NCBI RefSeq assembly: GCF_042466115.1
Contig: NZ_JAXHBQ010000001.1
Span: 1,922,001-1,986,000, forward strand
Length of the DNA: 64,000 bases
Reading direction: 5' to 3'
Source: SW4 sp042466115
GTDB taxonomy: Bacteria > Pseudomonadota > Alphaproteobacteria > Rhodobacterales > Rhodobacteraceae
Shown: positions 8,666 through 15,866 of the stretch, in pieces
Layout: each line of letters opens with the position of its first letter
Numbering within the stretch: position 1 is the first letter of the stretch
Notes under the pieces: model-generated
Database searches by the model: none
What the model was told of the DNA's origin: nothing
What the model saw: the letters and a program-made list of their open reading frames with translations, nothing else
Position numbers and translations under genes: made by a program

Positions 8666-9684
8666 GGTTTGGGGTCATTGCGCAACTGCCCGCTGACCCA
8701 CGCCCAGCTTGACTGGCACATATCGTCCAGCGTGCGCTTGGCGTTGAACCCCAGCACCTGACGCGCAAGATCAGGGCGTGCTGTCAGCACGGCCACATCC
8801 CCGTCACGGCGCGGCACGATCTCGAACGGTAATTCCTTGCCGCAGGCATCGGAATAGGCGCGCAAGACCTCAAGCACCGTCGACCCTTCACCGGTGCCAA
8901 GGTTCACCGTATGTGACTGACCGGTCTCAAGCAGGGCGTTGACAGACAGCACATGCCCGTCTGCCAAGTCTTCAACGTGAATATAGTCGCGCAGGCCCGT
9001 GCCATCAGGCGTGTCATAATCATCGCCAAAGACCTGCAAGCGGGGCAATTCACCAATCGCGACCTTGGCGATATAGGGTACCAGATTGTTGGGAATGTCC
9101 TGCGGGTCTTCACCGATCAACGCTGAATAGTGCGCCCCGACAGGGTTGAAATACCGCAGCGTGCCGACCGCCCAGCGCGGATCAGCCGCGACCAGTTGTT
9201 CCAGGATCAATTCGCCCGAAATCTTGGTATAGGCATAGGGGCTGGTGTAGGTGCGCGGATGATCTTCGGGGATGGGTTGCACAAGCGTGTCGCCGTAAAC
9301 CGTCGCACTTGAGGAAAACACGATCCGGCGCACATCGGCCGCATCCATCGCCTGCAACAGGTTCACAAAGCCGCCGACATTGGTCTGGATGTAATCCAGC
9401 GGCTTGGCCACGGATTCCCCCACGGCCTTTTTCGCGGCAAAATGGATCACGGCATCAAAGTCATGGGCGGCAAACACACCCGTCAGGAATACCGGATCAA
9501 GCACATCACCACGATGCAGTTTCACCGGCGATCCGGTAATGCGCGCAAGGCGCAGCGGCACGTCTTCCTGAGCGTTGGAAAAATTATCGAGGATGACAAC
9601 ATCGTAACCGGAAGCGACCAATCCCAGATAGGTATGTGACCCGATATAGCCTGCGCCACCCGTCAAAAGGACTGTCTTGGTCAT
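8662..9684 (-). CDS. galE: UDP-glucose 4-epimerase
   Basis: A 340-residue extended SDR enzyme interconverting UDP-glucose and UDP-galactose. It has the NAD-binding GGAGYIGSH motif at residues 8-16, the catalytic SSSATVYGD serine region and YAYTK (YxxxK), followed by RYFNPVGAH and DYIHVEDLADGHV. I chose ATG at 9684 because MTKTVLLTGGAGYIG is the canonical start. The open frame extends to 9954 but would run through the ccrM terminator. It probably feeds cell-surface polysaccharide synthesis. Confidence 0.96.
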   Translation of the reverse strand: MTKTVLLTGGAGYIGSHTYLGLVASGYDVVILDNFSNAQEDVPLRLARITGSPVKLHRGDVLDPVFLTGVFAAHDFDAVIHFAAKKAVGESVAKPLDYIQTNVGGFVNLLQAMDAADVRRIVFSSSATVYGDTLVQPIPEDHPRTYTSPYAYTKISGELILEQLVAADPRWAVGTLRYFNPVGAHYSALIGEDPQDIPNNLVPYIAKVAIGELPRLQVFGDDYDTPDGTGLRDYIHVEDLADGHVLSVNALLETGQSHTVNLGTGEGSTVLEVLRAYSDACGKELPFEIVPRRDGDVAVLTARPDLARQVLGFNAKRTLDDMCQSSWAWVSGQLRNDPKP

Positions 9685-9740
9685 TCTTGCCTCATACTCG
9701 TTAACCAAATCCCTAAGGCGGGACGGCCCACGGGACAAGT

Positions 9741-9785
9741 AAAACAAAAGAAAAAGCCCCGCCATGCTTTGGAAAGCTGGCGGGG
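9741..9785 (-). terminator. Rho-independent terminator of ccrM
   Basis: On the minus strand a GC stem CCCCGCC/GGCGGGG (9757-9763 with 9779-9785), extended inward by GCTTT/AAAGC, is followed by a T-rich tract (CTTTTTCTTTTGTTTT). It lies 54 bp past the ccrM stop and before galE, so galE should have its own promoter. Confidence 0.82.
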
Positions 9786-9838
9786 TGTAAGTTAGTGCCG
9801 TAGATATGGCCACAGGCACCGGCGGTAATTCTGTTTCG

Positions 9839-10948
9839 TCAGTTTGCGCGCATTTCCGAGCGGATTTGCTGGCGCAGCAGATCAATCGGGACTTTCTTGC
9901 CTTCGCGCTTGAACTGCCAATAGGTCCAGCCGTTACAGCTTGGCGCGCCTTCACAGGCGGCCCCGACCTGATGGATTGACCCCTTGATATCTGCCCCGAT
10001 CAAGGTGCCGTCAGCGCGGACCTTGGCCTTGTGGCGGCCATTCATGCTCCACAGCTCCTCGCCCGGGCGCAGCATCCCGCGTTCAACCAACACACCGAAC
10101 GCCACGCGTGGTTCGGCGCGTTTGGACGTGGAGACCTCAAGCGCTTCTTTGTCGAACTTGCGGATCTTGCTGATACGTTTCTCGGCAACGGCACGATACT
10201 CGGCCTCGCGCTCGATCCCGATGAAGTCACGGCCCAGCATCTTGGCGACCGCACCCGTTGTGCCTGTGCCAAAGAATGGATCAAGGACCACATCACCGGG
10301 ATTGGTGCTGCCAAGCAAAACGCGGTGCAACAGGCTTTCGGGTTTTTGCGTTGGATGGGCCTTGTCGCCCTCGTCATTCTTGATGCGTTCGTGGCCTGTG
10401 CAGATCGGCAGCACCCAGTCGCTGCGCATTTGAATTCCTTCGTTCAGGGCCTTCAGGGCTTCGTAGTTAAAGGTGTATTTCGCACCTTCGGATTTCGACG
10501 CCCAGATCATCGTTTCATGGGCGTTGGTAAACCGTTTGCCACGGAAATTCGGCATCGGGTTCGACTTGCGCCAAACCACGTCATTCAAAATCCAGAAGCC
10601 CTGATTTTGCAGTTCAGCGCCCATGCGAAAAACGTTGTGGTAGCTGCCAATCACCCAGATCGCACCATTGGGTTTCAGCAGGCGGCGCGCGGCGGCCAGC
10701 CAATCCTTGGTAAACTTGTCATAAACCGCGAAGCTGTCGAACTGGTCCCAGTGATCGTCAACCGCGTCAACCTTGGAATTGTCGGGGCGATGCAGATCAC
10801 CGCGCAGTTGAAGGTTGTAGGGCGGGTCCGCGAAAATCAGGTCAACGCTGCCTTCGGGCAGGCTGTTCATCACGTCGATGCAATCCCCATCGACAATCGT
10901 ATTCAGTGGGAGCGCTTGCGCACCCGTAGCCTTGGTTTTCGTCGTCAT
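9839..10948 (-). CDS. ccrM: CcrM-type adenine DNA methyltransferase (GANTC)
   Basis: A 369-residue beta-class N6-adenine methyltransferase: DPPYN at residues 41-45 precedes the SAM-binding DPFFGTGTTGAVA motif. HPTQKPESLL and the C-terminal domain of about 80 residues (GMLRPGEEL..NGWTYWQF) are typical of CcrM, the orphan cell-cycle methylase of alphaproteobacteria that methylates GANTC. I used ATG at 10948 because the frame upstream of it (to 10996) does not resemble the family. Three GANTC sites lie in the upstream gap. A strong terminator follows the gene. Confidence 0.95.
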   Translation of the reverse strand: MTTKTKATGAQALPLNTIVDGDCIDVMNSLPEGSVDLIFADPPYNLQLRGDLHRPDNSKVDAVDDHWDQFDSFAVYDKFTKDWLAAARRLLKPNGAIWVIGSYHNVFRMGAELQNQGFWILNDVVWRKSNPMPNFRGKRFTNAHETMIWASKSEGAKYTFNYEALKALNEGIQMRSDWVLPICTGHERIKNDEGDKAHPTQKPESLLHRVLLGSTNPGDVVLDPFFGTGTTGAVAKMLGRDFIGIEREAEYRAVAEKRISKIRKFDKEALEVSTSKRAEPRVAFGVLVERGMLRPGEELWSMNGRHKAKVRADGTLIGADIKGSIHQVGAACEGAPSCNGWTYWQFKREGKKVPIDLLRQQIRSEMRAN

Positions 10949-10999
10949 TTTTTGCCTCTGTCCCCGGCGGTTAATCCGCTCGTTGGTTGCTCCCAATGT

Positions 11000-11038
11000 G
11001 AGTCAGAGACGATTCGGTGTCAAAAACTTTATTGAATC
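11000..11038. promoter_or_regulatory. Cluster of three GANTC sites upstream of ccrM
   Basis: GAGTC at 11000-11004, GATTC at 11011-11015 and GAATC at 11034-11038 fall within 39 bp, between the rnhB stop and the ccrM start. GANTC is the target of CcrM. In Caulobacter the ccrM promoter contains such sites and its activity depends on methylation state. Autoregulation here is inferred from position. I could not identify convincing -35/-10 boxes or a full CtrA box. Confidence 0.6.
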
Positions 11039-11672
11039 AATCACTTACCATTTTTTCTTGATACAAGATATTGTGGACCGGCTTAAACGAACGTCTATGG
11101 TGAGGGGTCACACCAAGATTTTGAAGCGCTGCCATGTGGCTTTTCGATCCGTATCCGGCGTTTGTCTCCCAGCCATAGCCTGGATGCTGTTGCGCCAAAT
11201 CCACCATCAGACGATCACGGCAAACTTTTGCCATAATTGAGGCCGCTGAAATCGACACAGATCGTGCATCGCCCTTCACAATCGCCTCGGCCGATGCTGT
11301 CAAATCACGCGGCAGCAAATTGCCGTCAATCAACAGATGGTCGACAGCACCCAATCCGGCGATGGCGCGCATCATCGCCAGATGGCTGGCACGCAGAATG
11401 TTCAGGTCATCAATCTCGGCCACGCTTGCATGGGCGATGCTGACCTGCGCCACCTTCATGATCTGATCATAAAGCAAATCGCGGCGGCGTGCCGTCAGCG
11501 CCTTGCTGTCATTCAATCCATCGGGAATGCGCGCCGGATTCAGTATCACTGCGGCCGCCGTCACCGGCCCCGCCAAAGGACCGCGCCCAACCTCGTCCAC
11601 ACCGGCCACACGCCCAAGGCCGCGCTTGAACGCGGCCTGTTCAAAACTGAAATCCGGGGTCTGTCGGGCCAT
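11037..11672 (-). CDS. rnhB: Ribonuclease HII
   Basis: A 211-residue enzyme that cleaves RNA in RNA-DNA hybrids and at single ribonucleotides. VAGVDEVGRGPLAGPVTAAAV holds the first two acidic catalytic residues (DE). NDSKALTARRRD, LLIDGNLLP (Asp), GDARSVSISAASIMAKV and the C-terminal HPGYGWETNAGYG complete the family pattern. The ATG at 11672 gives MARQTPDFSFE; the longer open frame to 11858 would overlap the neighbouring exported-protein gene. It stands directly upstream of ccrM, an arrangement I recall from other alphaproteobacteria. Confidence 0.95.
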   Translation of the reverse strand: MARQTPDFSFEQAAFKRGLGRVAGVDEVGRGPLAGPVTAAAVILNPARIPDGLNDSKALTARRRDLLYDQIMKVAQVSIAHASVAEIDDLNILRASHLAMMRAIAGLGAVDHLLIDGNLLPRDLTASAEAIVKGDARSVSISAASIMAKVCRDRLMVDLAQQHPGYGWETNAGYGSKSHMAALQNLGVTPHHRRSFKPVHNILYQEKMVSD

Positions 11673-11790
11673 GCCCGCAATCAACACCATCACCACGCAA
11701 AAGAACAGGGGCAGGCGACCATGTCCAAGCGCCTGCCCCTGCCCCCCTGTCGCGCGCCCTCTGGTGGAAAGCGCGCGCTGCTCGACGGTA

Positions 11791-12198
11791 CTAGTGGCGG
11801 TTCCAGGTAAACCCGGCATTGCGCAGACAACGTGGACGGAACCCGTTGCGGCGACCATTGTCGGTGCGCACGCTTACTTCGCAGCGCTCGGGCAGGCGGT
11901 TGAACCCGCGAAAGTTGTTCTGCATGCAACGGCGACCAAACATCCGAACGGTTTCACCACGGCGCGTTTCGATCCGGCGCAAGCACTGGGTGGGAATCAC
12001 GTTGCGGTTCGGGCGCGGGTTCACCACCGGCGCTGCGTTGTCCTTGCGGCTTTCATGAATGACGGCACCAAGCACCAGCAAGCCCAATAGCGCGCCCCAT
12101 GCTTCCTCATTGGACATGTCGGCCTGCGCCGGAGTCGGAGCAAGGCTGGTCATACCAAGGGTCAGGGCAAGCGCACCTGCGATCAAAGTCTTAAACAT
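11791..12198 (-). CDS. Exported protein of unknown function
   Basis: A 135-residue protein with a clear signal peptide (hydrophobic residues 5-20, likely cleavage after PAQA near residue 26). A short Gly/Leu-rich hydrophobic stretch (ALLGLLVLGAVIHES) follows, then an Arg/Asn-rich domain with four cysteines (CLRRIET, RRCMQNN, ERCEV, RCLRN), suggesting two disulfides in the periplasm. A purine-rich GAAAGGAAA lies just before ATG. I do not recognise the family. Its 3' end is separated by 118 bp from rnhB. Confidence 0.7.
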   Translation of the reverse strand: MFKTLIAGALALTLGMTSLAPTPAQADMSNEEAWGALLGLLVLGAVIHESRKDNAAPVVNPRPNRNVIPTQCLRRIETRRGETVRMFGRRCMQNNFRGFNRLPERCEVSVRTDNGRRNGFRPRCLRNAGFTWNRH

Positions 12199-12365
12199 AG
12201 CGTTTCCTTTCGGTTAGGCGCCGATGGCAGCAAGCCTGACGCGATGAAAGGAGATTGGCGGCAATACGGCCTGCCAAACAATAACGCTGCATTGCTATCG
12301 CCTGACAGGCCCGCGCGGCAGATCGGTTATTGAATATCACGGGGTTTCTGGCGCATCTTGCCCCC

Positions 12366-12647
12366 ATGAAACACCTTACCTCATCCATACTCGCCCTTGG
12401 GCTGATGGCAGGTGCCGCACAGGCCGCCTGCTATGCCGATTACAAGGCCAAACAGGACGATCCTTTGCGCCTCCACTACGGGGTGGTAGAAATCGACGGG
12501 GACTGTAATGTCGAAAACGCAGCCGCCCAGCTTGAAGACGCGCTGGGGGCTGACGGCTGGCAGTTGCTGAACGTGCTGGGCGTCTTTGACGACGACGGTC
12601 TGGACGAGAGGAGAGAGAGTGCAGGACAATACTACCTCCGCTATTGA
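12366..12647 (+). CDS. Small exported protein of unknown function
   Basis: A 93-residue protein. The first 19 residues form a Sec signal peptide (KHLTSSILALGLMAGAAQA, cleavage before A-C). The mature part is acidic, starts with a lone Cys (CYADYKAK) and contains a second one (GDCNVE). It ends in a Tyr-rich tail. The last 29 nt overlap the start of the next gene in another frame, so the two are likely coupled. Function unknown; the ATG at 12366 is chosen because it starts the signal peptide. Confidence 0.65.
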   Translation: MKHLTSSILALGLMAGAAQAACYADYKAKQDDPLRLHYGVVEIDGDCNVENAAAQLEDALGADGWQLLNVLGVFDDDGLDERRESAGQYYLRY

Positions 12648-13323
12648 GGCACGCCAGACAGGCAACCGCGTGGTTGCCGCAGGTATCGCCGCGATTGTTC
12701 TTATCCTCCTCGCAGCCGCTGTTCTGCTATTCATCAACCTGCCTGACGCGAACGCTTTCAATGCGCGCGTCGAACAACTGTTTGTCGAAAACGACACGCT
12801 GACCGGTAACGCGGAAATCAAGCTGCTCGAGATCCTCGCCCAGTCGGGCACGGCATTCAGCGACACTTTGTCCAGCTACCGTTTCGTCATTTTCGTGCTG
12901 CTGATTTTTGCTACCGCTATGTTGATCGCTGCTGTTGCGTTCCTTGTGATGCTTGTCGCCCTGAACCGCCGCATGGGCCAGATCGAACGGCAAGGGATCG
13001 AGGTGAACTCGCTTTTGATCAGCCGCGACCAGAACACCGTTTACCTCAACAACTTTGAATTCAAACTTACCGAGGCCGCCATCGAAACCCTTTCCGTGCT
13101 GGCCGAGGCACGCATGGATGACGAAGTGCTGTCAGGCGCCGAAATAGAAGGCGTCATATCAGGGCGCAACGCTGCCGATTGCGACGAGGCCGCTGGCGCC
13201 ACACGGATCAAGCGCCTGCGCGATACGCTGGGCAACCAGATGATCAGCGAACTTCTGGTCAAAAACATTGCGCGGCGCGGCTACATGCTGGCCATCGACA
13301 AGGATGTCATTCGCATGGTCTGA
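12619..13323 (+). CDS. Two-span membrane protein with C-terminal winged-helix-like domain
   Basis: A 234-residue protein starting at GTG, 5 nt after AGGAG (12609-12613). Transmembrane spans lie at about residues 18-40 and 88-115, with an external or periplasmic loop of about 45 residues between them. A charged linker (LNRRMGQIERQGIEV) leads to residues 140-226, which resemble the OmpR/ToxR-type winged helix: FEFKLTEAAIETLSVLAE, VLSGAEIEGVISG, ATRIKRLRDTLG and IARRGYML. In ToxR/CadC the DNA-binding domain is N-terminal; here the order is reversed. A one-component membrane regulator is my inference. The gene overlaps the preceding small exported-protein gene. Confidence 0.68.
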   Translation: MQDNTTSAIEARQTGNRVVAAGIAAIVLILLAAAVLLFINLPDANAFNARVEQLFVENDTLTGNAEIKLLEILAQSGTAFSDTLSSYRFVIFVLLIFATAMLIAAVAFLVMLVALNRRMGQIERQGIEVNSLLISRDQNTVYLNNFEFKLTEAAIETLSVLAEARMDDEVLSGAEIEGVISGRNAADCDEAAGATRIKRLRDTLGNQMISELLVKNIARRGYMLAIDKDVIRMV

Positions 13324-13380
13324 CGCGTGGCCCCGGTTTTTCCCCGTGAAACACTGTGCTGCCATTCCCACCTGTCTTCC

Positions 13381-13956
13381 ATGAAAAGACGCGCATTCCT
13401 TCAGGGTTTTGGCGCAGTGGGCCTTGCCCCGCTCGTGCCTCTCCCGCTTGCTTCCGGCGCTATGACTACACCTGCTGTCACGACATCGCAGTTGGCGTTT
13501 GGGTCTCTCTTTGCCCAAGTTCATAACGCATGTTCGCCCGCGATGTTGGCAAAAAGCCTGAAAGTGCCGGTTGAAACCGCCACCGCGGTTCACGCAAAAC
13601 TCGTGGCAAGGGGCGTGATTACAGCTCCCGGCGTGACGGGTTTCAGCACCGCAATCAAGCCGTTCTTCGCCAACCTGCGCTTTCCTGGCGCAACAGGCGC
13701 GGGAATTCAAAACGCGGCCACTCCCAAGCCAAAGCTGCGCGACATCATCGACAACGACGCGCGCGCTAGATCTCAAAGAAATACGGATCAACCCGACGCC
13801 AGAAATGCAACAAGTCCTGACCCGTCGCCGGATGGCGGCCCAGCGCTTCAATCGCAAGAATATCAGCCGCAACAAGCGCCGACAACTTGTAGGCCAAAGC
13901 AGCCGGCGCAGCCCGACCTTTTACAAGATCCTCGAACTGAGACGCGGCAGAAGTAA
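13381..13956 (+). CDS. Tat-type exported protein of unknown function, 3' end doubtful
   Basis: The reading frame codes 191 residues. MKRRAFLQGFGAVGLAPLVPLPLASGA is a Tat-like signal (RRAFLQ) within the first 27 residues. Residues 30-120 look like a folded domain (LAFGSLFAQVHNACSPAMLAKSLKV, helix-turn-helix-like spacing, MARt-type binding not evident). From about residue 128 the frame becomes Gln/Pro/Arg-rich and lies antisense to the next gene for 191 bp. That tail reads like a shadow of the opposite strand. The original stop may have been lost, or the protein really carries a disordered tail. An in-frame TTG lies upstream, but ATG at 13381 starts the signal. Confidence 0.5.
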   Translation: MKRRAFLQGFGAVGLAPLVPLPLASGAMTTPAVTTSQLAFGSLFAQVHNACSPAMLAKSLKVPVETATAVHAKLVARGVITAPGVTGFSTAIKPFFANLRFPGATGAGIQNAATPKPKLRDIIDNDARARSQRNTDQPDARNATSPDPSPDGGPALQSQEYQPQQAPTTCRPKQPAQPDLLQDPRTETRQK

Positions 13957-14098
13957 TCGCAAAACAAATGGTCAGCGCCTTTTCACGCGGCCACTTGCGC
14001 GCAAGGTTGCGCACGAGTGCACGAATGCTTTCTTCCTCACCCTTGGCAAGAACCGCGACCGAATACTCGATCATCAGGTCGATATTTCCCTGATGCAT
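13766..14098 (-). CDS. Small helical protein of unknown function
   Basis: A 110-residue, mostly helical, soluble protein beginning MHQGNIDLMIEYSVAVLAKGEEESIRALVRNLARKWP (residues 1-37, shown in part by its charged helices). It has no signal, membrane span or known motif that I can see. Normal amino-acid use (Ala, Leu, Glu, Arg) favours this strand over the overlapping plus-strand tail. It is convergent with the Tat-type exported protein gene and lies 99 bp from tRNA-Arg. Confidence 0.55.
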   Translation of the reverse strand: MHQGNIDLMIEYSVAVLAKGEEESIRALVRNLARKWPREKALTICFAITSAASQFEDLVKGRAAPAALAYKLSALVAADILAIEALGRHPATGQDLLHFWRRVDPYFFEI

Positions 14099-14197
14099 GA
14101 CACACTACCATTTAATCCATCCGTCGCAGTCATACCTCTACAGCGCATACAACGGTAGTTGAATCAAAACTAACAGAGATTTCACAACCTTCAGTTG

Positions 14198-14274
14198 TGG
14201 CGACCCCGGCAGGATTCGAACCTGCAACCTGCCCCTTAGGAGGGGGCTGCTCTATCCAGTTGAGCCACGGGACC
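14198..14274 (-). tRNA. tRNA-Arg (anticodon CCT)
   Basis: On the minus strand the cloverleaf starts GGTCCCGTGGCTCAACTGG. The anticodon stem is GCCCC/GGGGC around loop CTCCTAA, giving anticodon CCT (Arg, AGG codons). The T-arm is GCAGG-TTCGAAT-CCTGC. The acceptor arm pairs with two G-U wobbles, and the 3' CCA is encoded. No duplicated fragment of this tRNA is seen nearby, so it is not carrying an insertion. Confidence 0.93.
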
Positions 14275-14391
14275 ACGGGGTATGTGAATGCCCGTGTTTG
14301 GTTCCAAGGTCAACGTTACGCATCGGGCTTGGACAAGGCGCGCCTGCCAGAGTAACAAGGGTTAGGGAAGAATTTTCAGGGCGGCGACAGC

Positions 14392-15417
14392 GTGACCACA
14401 CGGACCAAAAGACCACTTACCTTGCGGGATGTTTCCGAAGCATCCGGCGTAAGCGAAATGACCGTCAGCCGCGTGTTGCGCAACAAAGGCGACGTCAGCG
14501 AAGCAACCCGCATCAAGGTGCAGGACGCCGCCAAACGCCTTGGCTATGTGCCCAACAAGATCGCGGGCGCATTGGCCAGCCAGCGGGTGAACCTTGTCGC
14601 GGTGATCATTCCCAGCCTTGGCAACATGGTTTTTCCCGAAGTGCTGTCGGGCATTTCCGAAACGCTGGACGGCACTGACCTTCAGCCGGTTGTCGGCGTC
14701 ACCAACTACATGCCTGAAAAAGAAGAAAAGGTCCTGTTCGAGATGCTGTCTTGGCGCCCGTCGGGGGTGATCATTGCCGGGTTGGAACACACCGAAGCCT
14801 CGCGCGCGATGTTGACACAGGCTGATATTCCCGTGGTGGAAATCATGGATGTGGACGGCGAGGCGATTGATGCAAACGTGGGAATCTCCCATCGCCGTGC
14901 CGGCCGGATCATTGCCGAAGAAATCCTGAAGGCTGGATACAAGAGGATCGGTTTTCTGGGAACGAAAATGCCGCTTGATCACCGAGCTCGAAAACGGTTC
15001 GAAGGATTTACACAGACCCTCGCCAAGTCGGGAATCGAGATTGCGGATCAGGAGTTTTATTCCGGTGGATCGGCCCTGGCGAAAGGTCGCGAAATGACCC
15101 AGGCCATGCTGGAACGCACGCCCGAAATTGATTTCTTGTATTATTCCAACGACATGATCGGCGCCGGCGGCTTGCTTTATCTGCTTGAAAAGGGTGTCGA
15201 TATCCCGAACCAGATTGGCCTTGCCGGTTTTAACGGCGTTGAATTGCTTGATGGTCTTCCGCGCCAGCTTGCGACGATGGATGCCTGTCGCCGCGACATC
15301 GGCCAGAAAGCCGCCGAGATTATCGCGCGCCGCAATGCCGACCCATCCGAGCCCGAAGGCGAGCGGATCGAGTTAAGCCCAACTGTCAGTCTGGGCGACA
15401 CCCTGCGCCGCAGTTGA
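14392..15417 (+). CDS. LacI-family transcriptional regulator (GntR-like)
   Basis: A 341-residue repressor-type protein. The N-terminal LacI helix-turn-helix and hinge (LTLRDVSEASGVSEMTVSRVLRNKGDVSEATR, then AAKRLGYVPNKIAGALASQR) is followed by a periplasmic-binding-protein-like sensor domain (VAVIIPSLGNMVFPEVL, FEGFTQTL, FLYYSNDMIGAGGLLYLLEKGVDIP). It most resembles the gluconate repressor branch. The start is GTG. No sugar uptake or catabolic genes lie beside it: to the right is the tRNA-Lys element. Its targets are probably elsewhere or were separated by the insertion. Confidence 0.88.
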   Translation: MTTRTKRPLTLRDVSEASGVSEMTVSRVLRNKGDVSEATRIKVQDAAKRLGYVPNKIAGALASQRVNLVAVIIPSLGNMVFPEVLSGISETLDGTDLQPVVGVTNYMPEKEEKVLFEMLSWRPSGVIIAGLEHTEASRAMLTQADIPVVEIMDVDGEAIDANVGISHRRAGRIIAEEILKAGYKRIGFLGTKMPLDHRARKRFEGFTQTLAKSGIEIADQEFYSGGSALAKGREMTQAMLERTPEIDFLYYSNDMIGAGGLLYLLEKGVDIPNQIGLAGFNGVELLDGLPRQLATMDACRRDIGQKAAEIIARRNADPSEPEGERIELSPTVSLGDTLRRS

Positions 15418-15651
15418 CGGTTCTGCGCCTATCGTTTTCATGCATGTCCTGAAACCGCCATGGCATACGCCGCTGGTCATGAATAACTGCCGCGTGGTCA
15501 TCTTGTCGGAATTCGTGTGGTAACAGGCGCGCGGACTGGCTCGACCGGCCCCTTCAAGCGCAAGTTTTTCAATGCCGCAATCCAAGCGCCTTCGGCTGCG
15601 CACTAGCGATCCTGTGCTGACAACGCACATCAGAGCACATATCCAATTGAA
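15418..15651. other. Intergenic stretch with no feature found
   Basis: This stretch between the LacI-type gene and the left attachment repeat shows no gene, tRNA or clear hairpin terminator. Before the element inserted it would have formed the gap between this gene and tRNA-Lys. Confidence 0.5.
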
Positions 15652-15701
15652 TAAAATGGTGAGCCGTGATGGGTTCGAACCATCGACCTACTGATTAAAA
15701 G
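15652..15701. repeat. Left attachment site (orphan tRNA-Lys 3' fragment)
   Basis: Fifty bases identical to 23644-23693, covering the tRNA-Lys CCA end, T-arm, variable loop and the anticodon arm as far as the loop. Identity stops at 15702. The 5' half of the tRNA is missing, so this is not a functional tRNA. Confidence 0.93.
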
Positions 15702-15831
15702 CGGCCAAAAGTGCATTTCGCCCATTTTCGCTGCGCTGCGCTAAAGCGACATAAATGCATGGAAAAAAACGTTTATTCTTGACGTTTCACACGCTGACCT
15801 TGCATCACCTAACCCACGAAACGCTGCACAA

Positions 15832-15855
15832 GGCTTCCGGTAGGCTTCCGGATTT
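15832..15855. repeat. Left near-end tandem repeat, candidate integrase arm site
   Basis: The 11-base unit AGGCTTCCGGT/A occurs twice in tandem just before the integrase start. A near copy with two mismatches lies at 23566-23589 inside the right end, same orientation. A second shared segment (CATTTTCGCTGCGCTGCG at about 15724, CATTTTGCGCTGCGGCG at about 23597) also occurs at both ends. Such repeats near both att sites are typical of arm-type binding sites; the role is inferred. Confidence 0.55.
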
Positions 15856-15866
15856 GGTGGGGAACG

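Noticed and set aside
9685..9954. 90-codon N-terminal extension of galE
   Set aside because: It would read through the ccrM terminator, and the canonical galE start is MTKTVLLTGGAGYIG at 9684.
10031..11035. 334-codon plus-strand frame opposite ccrM
   Set aside because: It lies wholly across ccrM and its upstream region and has no family signature; CcrM motifs on the other strand are complete.
11673..11858. N-terminal extension of rnhB
   Set aside because: It would overlap the neighbouring exported-protein gene by 68 bp and adds no family sequence.
15652..15701. A second tRNA-Lys
   Set aside because: Only the 3' half is present; the sequence diverges at 15702 inside the anticodon arm, so it is an att fragment.
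15832..15855. CRISPR-like repeat
   Set aside because: Only two short tandem units without spacers; there is no cas gene. It fits integrase arm sites better.
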